Translations under genes and position numbers: made by a program
Shown: positions 1-5,920 of the stretch, in pieces
Layout: each line of letters starts with the position of its first letter
Position numbering within the stretch: position 1 is the stretch's first letter
Assembly (NCBI GenBank): GCA_947259675.1
Contig: CAMYNE010000397.1
Location: 1-6,587, forward strand
DNA: 6,587 nucleotides
Direction: 5' to 3'
From: an uncultured Pirellulaceae bacterium
Lineage (GTDB): Bacteria > Planctomycetota > Planctomycetia > Pirellulales > Pirellulaceae
Notes under the pieces: model-generated
The model's input: only the letters and a program-made list of their open reading frames with translations
What the model was told of the DNA's origin: nothing
Database searches by the model: none

Positions 1-1566
1 AAGTTGCTCAGCCGCGACCAGGCATTCGGCTAGCGGTGTTCCCGCGGCAATGATCGTGCCATCGCTACCCCAACTGAAAATCTCTGCTTTGCCAAGCTCG
101 ACGGGCTGAATGACTCGCTCAAGTTCAGCGGCATTGGTTTTCGGATATCGTATTGAACAGGGCGAGTTGTGGTTGATTGCAAAATCAAGCATGGCACCAA
201 TGTCGTTCGCGTCGCCCGGGACCATTACAACCATGTTCGGGAAGATTCGCAGATAGCCCAGATCGAACGTTCCATGGTGGGTCGGGCCGTCTGGGGCGGT
301 GAGTCCCGCGCGGTCGAGCATGAAAGTTACTGGAAGATTCTGCAAACAAACTTCCTGGAAGATCTGATCATAGCTGCGTTGCAGGAAAGTACTGTAAATG
401 TCTACGATTGGGCGAAGTCCGACTTTGGCTTGCCCGGCGGCAAACGCGACGGCGTGGGATTCACAAATGCCGACGTCAAAGAAGCGGTCAGGAAATTCTT
501 CGCGCACGGGTTCCAGCTTGTTGCCCTGACACATCGCGGCCGTGATGACGGTGACTTTGTCATTATGTTTCATCTGATCGTGAATAGCGTCACGGGCGTG
601 ATTCGTGTACGCCATTCCGCCGCCCTTTGATTTCGGAACGGTCTTTTCACCGTCACGTTCAAACGCAGGAGGTGTGTGGAAATAAACAGGGTCCTCGGCG
701 GCGGGTTTAAACCCGTGCCCTTTTTTCGTGATCACGTGCAGGAGAACAGGTCCGTCGATGTCACGAACCATTCTGAAGTATTTCTTGACAATCGCGATGT
801 TGTGTCCATCGATGGGGCCAAAATATTTGAAACCAAACTCTTCAAACATCATGCCGCCGTGGAGGCCAGCTTTGACACCCTCTTTGATTTGAAACAGAAG
901 TTTTTCTGTCGGGTCGCCAAAAACAGGAACCTTGCTCAACATGTTAACGAATTCATGTTTCATGCCCGCGTAGATTCGGTTTGAACGGAGTCGATCAAGG
1001 TAGCTGGCGACTCCACCAACTCGAGGACAGATGGACATCTCGTTGTCATTAAGAACGACGATGAACTTTTTGAGTTTCGCAGCATTGTTGATTGCTTCAA
1101 ACACGATCCCGGACGGAAATGCACCATCGCCAATAACGGCAACTGAGTGGTTGTCGGTTTGCCCGAACAGGTCGTCACCACTGCGAAGACCGACAGCCGT
1201 GGAAACACTGCAGCCGGCATGTCCCGTCATGAACAAGTCGTAATCGCTCTCGTTTGGATTCGGATAGCCCATCAACCCGCCGCGCGTGCGAATCGTATGG
1301 AATTCGTCGTAGCGACCGGTAATCAATTTTTGGGGATAGATCTGATGGCCGGTGTCCCAGATCAATCGGTCTTTCAGGAAATCAAATTCACTGTGCAAGG
1401 CCAAGGTGAGTTCGACGACGCCGAGATTCGAGGCAAAATGAGCGGCTCGCAGGCTGAGCAGGTTGCAAAGTGTTTCGCGAATCTCGTCGGCAACTTGTTG
1501 AAGCTGGGCAGTCGACATCTCGTGCAATTGCATTGGCGACTGAATTGTGGGTAACAGTTTCTGCAT
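1..1566 (-). CDS. dxs: 1-deoxy-D-xylulose-5-phosphate synthase, C-terminus cut by window edge
   Basis: This cytosolic, thiamine-diphosphate-dependent enzyme condenses pyruvate with glyceraldehyde 3-phosphate to DXP, the first step of the MEP isoprenoid pathway. The frame is open for 522 codons from the ATG at 1566 to base 1, so roughly the last 100 residues of a usual 620-640 are outside the window. Visible motifs are AHFASNLGVVEL (residues 42-53, His43), WDTGHQ (70-75, His74), the ThDP/Mg motif GDG(146-148)...NDN(173-175), FHTPP (His297), the catalytic glutamate in CESHAVAFAAG (Glu369), STFLQRSYDQ (392-401) and DGPTHHG (426-432). Two departures from the common form are YPQK at 77-80, where YPHK is usual, and GHAGCSVS at 115-122, where GHxSTSIS is usual; I recall the second as normal in planctomycetes. 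It starts 9 bases after the ispA stop, with only a weak AAGAA-like ribosome site, so translational coupling is likely. The identification is near certain. Confidence 0.97.
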   Translation of the reverse strand, partial: MQKLLPTIQSPMQLHEMSTAQLQQVADEIRETLCNLLSLRAAHFASNLGVVELTLALHSEFDFLKDRLIWDTGHQIYPQKLITGRYDEFHTIRTRGGLMGYPNPNESDYDLFMTGHAGCSVSTAVGLRSGDDLFGQTDNHSVAVIGDGAFPSGIVFEAINNAAKLKKFIVVLNDNEMSICPRVGGVASYLDRLRSNRIYAGMKHEFVNMLSKVPVFGDPTEKLLFQIKEGVKAGLHGGMMFEEFGFKYFGPIDGHNIAIVKKYFRMVRDIDGPVLLHVITKKGHGFKPAAEDPVYFHTPPAFERDGEKTVPKSKGGGMAYTNHARDAIHDQMKHNDKVTVITAAMCQGNKLEPVREEFPDRFFDVGICESHAVAFAAGQAKVGLRPIVDIYSTFLQRSYDQIFQEVCLQNLPVTFMLDRAGLTAPDGPTHHGTFDLGYLRIFPNMVVMVPGDANDIGAMLDFAINHNSPCSIRYPKTNAAELERVIQPVELGKAEIFSWGSDGTIIAAGTPLAECLVAAEQL

Positions 1567-1575
1567 GGTGTTTTC

Positions 1576-2475
1576 TTATTGAGTTCTGTCAACTACGAAT
1601 CGGGCGATTGACTCGAGCGGTCGAGCGGCGTCGCCAAGTGGTTTCAATGCCGCAATCGCCGCGTCAACGTTGTCCCGAGCGCGGATTTCGCTTTGCTTGA
1701 CACCAAGCACCGACGGATATGTCAATTTGCCGCGCTCAGCGTCTTTTCCAATCCGCTTCCCCATTTTGGCTTGAGACCCGCGCAAATCCAACAGATCATC
1801 TGTAATTTGGAAGGCCAAACCGAGGTGTTTTCCAAAATTAGTGAGCCTGGTAAGGGTTTCGGACGTCGTTCTGGCCGTCAAACCGCCCAATTCAAGTGCA
1901 ACCGTCAGTAATGCCCCTGTCTTGCGACCGTGGATATGTTCCAAAGTTTCCACATCGGGATTTGTGAATTGCATCGCCAAATCGTCGGCTTGTCCACCCA
2001 CCAGCCTTGCCGCGCCAGCGGCTTTCGCCAATGCGACGATGCATTCGGTCGCGACATCGGCGGGCCGGGTTTCACGTCCGATGACTTCAAACGCGAGCGG
2101 AATTAAGGCGTCGCCCGCGAGTATCGCCGTTGCCTCGTCAAATTCGATATGACAACTCGGTCGCCCACGACGCAGATCGTCATCATCCATCGCTGGCAGG
2201 TCGTCGTGAATCAACGAGTACGTATGAATCATCTCGATGGCGCATGACGCCGGCAAAGCAGCTTGAACATCACCACCGCAAACCTTGGCAGCCGTCAACA
2301 CGAGTAGTGGGCGAATTCGTTTGCCAGGGGCCAGAAGTGAATAACGAATAGCTGCTTTCAAATGACTCGGACAGTCGAGTCCATATTGAGTGAACTGTGA
2401 ATATCGGTCGAGGCGGGAATCAATTTGCGTTCGAAAGGATTCTATTTCGGGTGGAAATAGTGCAGCGATAGTCAT
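1576..2475 (-). CDS. ispA: Farnesyl diphosphate synthase (short-chain trans-polyprenyl synthase)
   Basis: This cytosolic enzyme adds IPP to DMAPP and then to geranyl diphosphate, giving farnesyl diphosphate for quinones, undecaprenyl carriers and other isoprenoids. From the ATG at 2475 it is 299 residues, the usual family length. Visible motifs are GKRIRP (51-56), the first Asp-rich motif DDLPAMDDDDLRRGRP (91-106), GGQADDL (160-166), KTGAL (185-189), and the second Asp-rich motif QITDDLLD (223-230) followed by GKDAERGKLTYP (243-254). Tyr86 and Ser87, five and four residues before the first motif, match the farnesyl type; many plant GGPP synthases have Met at the first of these. A geranylgeranyl product is not excluded by sequence alone. 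The frame also stays open upstream to a GTG at 2556 (27 more residues), but that extension shows no family similarity or ribosome site, so I prefer the ATG. Neither start has a clear Shine-Dalgarno sequence. The gene lies between xseB and dxs, as in E. coli. Confidence 0.95.
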   Translation of the reverse strand: MTIAALFPPEIESFRTQIDSRLDRYSQFTQYGLDCPSHLKAAIRYSLLAPGKRIRPLLVLTAAKVCGGDVQAALPASCAIEMIHTYSLIHDDLPAMDDDDLRRGRPSCHIEFDEATAILAGDALIPLAFEVIGRETRPADVATECIVALAKAAGAARLVGGQADDLAMQFTNPDVETLEHIHGRKTGALLTVALELGGLTARTTSETLTRLTNFGKHLGLAFQITDDLLDLRGSQAKMGKRIGKDAERGKLTYPSVLGVKQSEIRARDNVDAAIAALKPLGDAARPLESIARFVVDRTQ

Positions 2476-2540
2476 AGAAACCGATCCGGAAGAACTGGTG
2501 TAGCGGCGGCACGCCCTGACGCCATTGTGCAGCCGGTCAC

Positions 2541-2604
2541 GGAGTACCGAGCCCACAATTAAATGCCGAGGAGCAACGATTTTGGAGATCAGTACTCCTC
2601 AGCA
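2541..2604 (-). promoter_or_regulatory. ispA leader with two mutually exclusive hairpins (possible attenuator)
   Basis: Read on the minus strand, TGCTGAGGAG (2604-2595) can pair with CTCCTCGGCA (2573-2564), giving 10 bp with one G-U and a 21-base loop. The overlapping GGAGTACTGA (2598-2589) can instead pair with TCGGTACTCC (2550-2541), also 10 bp with one G-U. The shared GGAG (2598-2595) can take part in only one of them, and it can also form a short stem with CTCC at 2587-2584. No U-run follows either stem, so this is not a clear intrinsic terminator. The pairing is directly visible; a regulatory role in ispA-dxs expression is inference. Confidence 0.3.
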
Positions 2605-2628
2605 CCAACTTTCCAAACCGTTGACTGC

Positions 2629-2634
2629 ATTATC
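2629..2634 (-). promoter_or_regulatory. Possible -10 box upstream of ispA
   Basis: GATAAT on the minus strand matches TATAAT at five of six positions. I see no convincing -35 hexamer 16-18 bases upstream. If used, transcription would begin near 2622 and give ispA-dxs a leader of roughly 147 bases containing the alternative hairpins. The 214-base gap after xseB makes a separate ispA-dxs promoter plausible, but read-through from xseAB is equally possible. The rest of the gap (2476-2689) shows nothing else I can support. Confidence 0.25.
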
Positions 2635-2689
2635 TCGTCGAATTTAACTGCGAAATCCGCCCGCTAACTCAGATTGCAGGAACTTCATA

Positions 2690-3025
2690 CTAGAACAAAA
2701 CATTGGAATCGTCCATGTCGCCATCGTTTTTGTCGTCTTCGTCCGATTCGAACTGATCCTGGGAACTAAACTCTGACGCCTGATCCTCAAAAGGCTGTGT
2801 CTTTAGCTTCCCGTTTTCGTCGAGTTCGACCAGCACTTCGATTTTTCGCTGGGCGGTCTCCAATGCTTGGTAGCAATTCTTGAGATGCTTGACGCCGAGT
2901 TCATATTTTTCGAGGGATCCGTCAAGTGAGAGATTGCCTTCTTCGAGTTCGGCAACAATCGCCCTGAGCTGGTCGAGCGAAGCTTCGAACGAGTCTGTTT
3001 TCGGTTTGGTTTTCTTTTTGGCCAT
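2690..3025 (-). CDS. xseB: Exodeoxyribonuclease VII small subunit
   Basis: XseB is the small helical subunit that binds several-fold in excess to XseA to form exonuclease VII, which degrades single-stranded DNA to oligonucleotides. The protein has 111 residues. The conserved core runs from SFEASLDQLRAIVAELEEG (residues 12-30) through LSLDGSLEKYELG (32-44) to ALETAQRKIEVL (54-65), the typical helical hairpin. A Lys-rich start (AKKKTKPK, 2-9) precedes the core. Residues 80-111 form a strongly acidic Asp/Glu/Ser/Asn tail; the E. coli protein has only 80 residues, and this tail is the excess. The ATG lies 10 bases after the xseA stop with only a weak GAAG upstream, so coupled translation from the xseA message is likely. 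The gene is intact, unlike the catalytic core of its partner. Confidence 0.93.
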   Translation of the reverse strand: MAKKKTKPKTDSFEASLDQLRAIVAELEEGNLSLDGSLEKYELGVKHLKNCYQALETAQRKIEVLVELDENGKLKTQPFEDQASEFSSQDQFESDEDDKNDGDMDDSNVLF

Positions 3026-3035
3026 GGAACTTCAG

Positions 3036-4133
3036 CTATTGGATTTTTTCAATTCGACTTACGAGTGAGCCTTGTCCAAGTCGGCTGGCGATTTTATCAC
3101 CAATCGCAACTTGTTTGGAGTCGACGACGAGTTGGCCGTTTTCATCGGTGGTCAAACTGTATCCACGTGCCAATACCGACAGCGGATTCATCATTTCAAG
3201 TTGAGCAGTCAACGTTTTCATTTCATTTTTACTTGCATCAACTTTCTGGCCGATTAATCGTCTGACACGCTGACCCGTTTCGTCGAGATCCCTTTCGAAC
3301 GCGCGAATCGTTGCAAGTGGTTGAGCTATGACGGGTCGATTGGCCAGCAGTTCGAGATGCTGCCGGGCATGCATTAGCCGTCCTTCAAGGGAAAGTTTCA
3401 TCCGTCGTTTCGCTGCCTCAAGCATCTCGATAATTTCTCGTCGATCAGGAACCAGCCGCTCGGCCGCTTCGCTAGGAGTCAACGCTCGCATGTCGGCGAC
3501 GAGATCGGAAAGAGTCACGTCAATTTCGTGACCCACCCCTGAGATAACTGGAATCGGGCTGTTGAAGATCGCCCGACAAACTCGTTCATCGTTAAAGCTC
3601 CAGAGATCTTCGATACTTCCTCCGCCTCGCGTGACAACGATCACGTCGGGTCGATCGGCAAAATCTGCACACGCGTAAATTGCATCTTTGATTTGCTCAG
3701 CCGAGTTCACGCGTTTCGGAAATTTCGGAAGTGGTTTTTTGTGACTGGGATCAAATAGGCCTTCGGCATCCAACTTGGCGTGCAGCTTTCGAAAAGCGAG
3801 TTGAAGTGCACCCTGCCCTACTGGCTGGAGCTTTCGGAAGTTGAGCTGATAGACTCCGCGTTGACCATAAACATCAATATTACCGAGGCCCATGACTTCC
3901 AGGCCATCTTCTAGAAAATCGAGATTCAACTTTTCCGCATTGGAACGCCAAATCACGGCCTTGATTTGCGAACGGCTGTCTTTAAGCGAAAAGTAAACGT
4001 GTCCCGACGCAGGCCGCGAGAGCCCTGAGACTTCGCCGCTGACCCATAACGAAAGGAACTTCTCTTCGAGGTAGTATTTGATTGACATCGTCAAATCGGT
4101 GACCGAAATGACGTCCGGATTTGTTGTGTTCAA
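3036..4133 (-). CDS. xseA: Exodeoxyribonuclease VII large subunit with internal deletion in the catalytic core
   Basis: XseA is the catalytic subunit of exonuclease VII. The frame codes for 365 residues; about 400 or more is usual. Order: N-terminal OB-fold (about 8-105, with WVSGEVSGLSRPASGHVYFS at 30-49), linker ending KKPLPKFPKR (132-141), nuclease core with VVTRGGGSIEDLWSFNDERV (166-185) and GVGHEIDVTLSDLVADMRAL (199-218), a coiled-coil-like Arg/Lys/Glu-rich region (about 225-320), and the C-terminal NPLSVLARGYS motif. Between Arg141 and Ser144 there are only two residues, where E. coli has about 39; the conserved TS-x-x-GAA-x-x-D segment with catalytic Asp155 is absent from the DNA. Counterparts of Arg205, His238 and Asp241 are Arg169, His202 and Asp205. 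The start is TTG at 4133: no in-frame ATG or GTG lies between it and the upstream TAA, and the conserved ISVTDLT begins at residue 9. Identity is certain; activity is doubtful. Confidence 0.93.
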   Translation of the reverse strand: MNTTNPDVISVTDLTMSIKYYLEEKFLSLWVSGEVSGLSRPASGHVYFSLKDSRSQIKAVIWRSNAEKLNLDFLEDGLEVMGLGNIDVYGQRGVYQLNFRKLQPVGQGALQLAFRKLHAKLDAEGLFDPSHKKPLPKFPKRVNSAEQIKDAIYACADFADRPDVIVVTRGGGSIEDLWSFNDERVCRAIFNSPIPVISGVGHEIDVTLSDLVADMRALTPSEAAERLVPDRREIIEMLEAAKRRMKLSLEGRLMHARQHLELLANRPVIAQPLATIRAFERDLDETGQRVRRLIGQKVDASKNEMKTLTAQLEMMNPLSVLARGYSLTTDENGQLVVDSKQVAIGDKIASRLGQGSLVSRIEKIQ

Positions 4134-4169
4134 GAGCGGGTTCTTTGAGGCAAGGCTTGAGTCGGTTGA

Positions 4170-4175
4170 ATTTTA
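4170..4175 (-). promoter_or_regulatory. Possible -10 box for xseA-xseB
   Basis: TAAAAT on the minus strand matches TATAAT at five of six positions and would start transcription near 4163, about 30 bases before the xseA TTG. No good -35 hexamer is present at normal spacing (the sequence there reads GGCTTG at 17 bases). It is weak evidence, supported mainly by its position in the divergent xseA/guaB region. Confidence 0.25.
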
Positions 4176-4318
4176 AGATGTTGGCATTGAGACAAGCCGA
4201 CAGCCTATCCTACGAAACTGGCGGCCCCCTGACCAACCATCCGCAGCAGAAATTGCCCCAGAAACTGAAGTGCCAAGGTGGTTGCGGTCGAATGCCTTGT
4301 TGGTGAGGGGCCGTCTCA

Positions 4319-4347
4319 TTGCCAATGGTCGTGAATAGCGTCATACT
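4319..4347 (+). promoter_or_regulatory. Sigma70-type promoter of guaB
   Basis: TTGCCA (4319-4324, five of six to TTGACA) is followed by an exact 17-base spacer and CATACT (4342-4347, four of six to TATAAT). Transcription would start near 4354, leaving a leader of about 35 bases before the guaB ATG at 4390. It is the best promoter match I found in this intergenic region. I see no palindromic repressor site overlapping it and no purine-riboswitch-like fold in the short leader. The match is visible; use as a promoter is inferred. Confidence 0.5.
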
Positions 4348-4378
4348 ACAGTGCTTCATTAATCCGACGCTGGAAATA

Positions 4379-4383
4379 TGAGG
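4379..4383 (+). promoter_or_regulatory. Ribosome binding site that favours the second guaB ATG
   Basis: TGAGG sits six bases before the ATG at 4390. The other in-frame ATG at 4378 overlaps this site and has only GGA four bases in front, which is too close. The spacing therefore favours 4390 as the true guaB start. Confidence 0.55.
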
Positions 4384-4389
4384 CAAAAC

Positions 4390-5868
4390 ATGGACGACAA
4401 AATTCGGTTTATGGCGATCACTTTCGATGACGTTCTCATCGAACCTCGTTACAGCGATGTCGTACCTTCTGAAGTCGACGTTTCAACGCGTCTGACCGCC
4501 AACATCGGTCTTAACATTCCCATCATCAGCTCGCCAATGGATACGGTTACCGAGCATGCGATGGCAATCGGATTGGCCAAAGCCGGCGGCCTCGGTGTGA
4601 TTCACAAAAACATGTCCGCGGACTTCCAATCGGAAGAAGTTTACAAAGTCAAACGAAGCGCGAACGGGATTATCTTTGACCCCGTCACGCTTCCGCCTGA
4701 TGCGACCGTTGGACAGGCTCAGCAAATCATGCATCAGCACAACGTTTCTGGCGTCCCAATTGTGCTAGCTGATGGCACTTTGAAAGGCATTCTGACTCGA
4801 CGCGATCTTCGCTTCCTGGAGACGACAGAAATGGCTGTTTCTGAAGTAATGACGCACGATCCGCTGGTTACAGCGACGGGGAATGTAACACTTGAAGAAG
4901 CTGAGAAAATTTTAACGGCTAAAAAGGTGGAGAAACTTTTGCTGGTTGACGAAGAAAGGAAACTGAGGGGTCTTATAACGATCAAAGACATCGACATGAT
5001 GCGTCGCTTCCCCAACGCTTGCAAAGACAAGCAGGGGCGGCTGCGAGTTGGTGCGGCGATTGGGGTCTATGACTACGAGCGCGCCCAAAAGCTGATTGAC
5101 AAAGATGTTGACGTTTTGATTGTGGATAGTGCCCACGGACATTCCAGCAATGTGATCGAAACCATCCGCGAGGTGAAGAAGCGGTTTGAAATCGACGTGA
5201 TTGCCGGAAATGTGGCGACGGCCGAAGGTTGTCGAGCATTGATCGAGGCTGGTGCCGATGCGGTAAAAGTCGGGATCGGTCCTGGCTCGATTTGTACAAC
5301 TCGAGTGGTGAGTGGAATTGGCGTTCCGCAAGTCACAGCAATTAATGAAGCGGCAAAAGTTGCCGCTGAACTGAACATTCCCATCATCGCAGACGGAGGT
5401 ATTCGGTACTCAGGAGACGTTACGAAAGCGATCGCGGCAGGTGCAAACTGCGTGATGATCGGCGGTTTGTTAGCCGGACTCGCGGAGAGCCCAGGCGAGA
5501 TGATTTTGTACCACGGGCGCACGTTCAAAGTGTACCGCGGTATGGGCTCATTGGGAGCCATGGCGAAAGGATCGAGCGACCGTTATCGGCAATCCGATCA
5601 GGAATCGGGAAAACTGGTTCCGGAAGGTGTCGAGGGGCGAGTTCCTTTTAAGGGGGCGCTGAGCGATTTTGTTTATCAACTGGTAGGGGGTTTGCGCGCC
5701 GGCATGGGATATTGCGGGACGCAGACCATCGATCAATTGCGTACCGATGCCCGGTTTATCCAGGTATCGGCGGCAAGTGTTAGAGAAAGCCATCCCCATG
5801 ACATTGCGATTACTCAAGAATCACCCAACTACAGCACGGACGGATCTGCGTCCGGCGAGAATAATTGA
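4390..5868 (+). CDS. guaB: Inosine-5'-monophosphate dehydrogenase
   Basis: This cytosolic enzyme oxidises IMP to XMP with NAD+, the committed step of guanine nucleotide synthesis, and works as a tetramer. From the ATG at 4390 it has 492 residues, the normal bacterial length; the ATG at 4378 would add four. The TIM barrel starts with FDDVLIEPRYSDVVPSEVD (from about residue 11) and is interrupted by two CBS domains (about 96-145 and 155-212), ending near KDIDMMRRFPNA. Active-site features are VGIGPGSICTTR with catalytic Cys302, IMP-binding DGG (335-337), YRGMGSLGAM (382-391), the flap Arg-Tyr pair in GSSDRY (Arg398-Tyr399) and EGVEGRVPFKG. The offset of three from E. coli numbering (Cys305, Arg401) is consistent throughout. 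The C-terminus has the usual RESHPHDIAITQESPNY followed by a short Ser/Gly/Asn tail. It is transcribed divergently from xseA and looks complete and functional. Confidence 0.98.
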   Translation: MDDKIRFMAITFDDVLIEPRYSDVVPSEVDVSTRLTANIGLNIPIISSPMDTVTEHAMAIGLAKAGGLGVIHKNMSADFQSEEVYKVKRSANGIIFDPVTLPPDATVGQAQQIMHQHNVSGVPIVLADGTLKGILTRRDLRFLETTEMAVSEVMTHDPLVTATGNVTLEEAEKILTAKKVEKLLLVDEERKLRGLITIKDIDMMRRFPNACKDKQGRLRVGAAIGVYDYERAQKLIDKDVDVLIVDSAHGHSSNVIETIREVKKRFEIDVIAGNVATAEGCRALIEAGADAVKVGIGPGSICTTRVVSGIGVPQVTAINEAAKVAAELNIPIIADGGIRYSGDVTKAIAAGANCVMIGGLLAGLAESPGEMILYHGRTFKVYRGMGSLGAMAKGSSDRYRQSDQESGKLVPEGVEGRVPFKGALSDFVYQLVGGLRAGMGYCGTQTIDQLRTDARFIQVSAASVRESHPHDIAITQESPNYSTDGSASGENN

Positions 5869-5896
5869 TTCGTTTCTTCCGCACGTTTCACGAATC
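5867..5896 (+). other. Weak hairpin at the guaB stop codon
   Basis: GATTCGT (5867-5873) and ACGAATC (5890-5896) are perfect inverted repeats around a 16-base loop, with the left arm overlapping the guaB TGA. There is no T-run after it, so it is not a convincing intrinsic terminator. It may be chance, or may modulate read-through into the next gene. Confidence 0.25.
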
Positions 5897-5920
5897 TTGT
5901 GGTCAACGCGCAGCATTCGA

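Noticed and set aside
169..630. A 153-codon plus-strand frame, with several others of 60-140 codons across 1-4133.
   Set aside because: They lie antisense to dxs, ispA, xseB and xseA, whose reading frames are fully explained by conserved motifs; the plus-strand products show no recognisable family.
2621..2650. A plus-strand TTGACT with a weak TTAACT 17 bases downstream, resembling a promoter.
   Set aside because: The -10 matches only three of six positions and no plus-strand gene lies downstream; everything from there to 4133 is coded on the other strand.
2644..2688. A 14-codon minus-strand frame (ATG overlapping just after the xseB stop, TAGTATG) that could be a leader peptide for ispA.
   Set aside because: It is very short, has no convincing ribosome site and no runs of a regulatory amino acid, and it ends before the alternative hairpins. 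Chance is the simpler explanation.
4329..4343. An exact 15-base match, TCGTGAATAGCGTCA, between the guaB promoter spacer and the dxs coding region at 578-592.
   Set aside because: It is unlikely but possible by chance in a window this size. One copy is constrained by dxs codons, it is not palindromic and there is no third copy.
5073..5561. A 162-codon minus-strand frame inside guaB.
   Set aside because: It is a shadow of the guaB barrel domain, with no ribosome site and no family resemblance.
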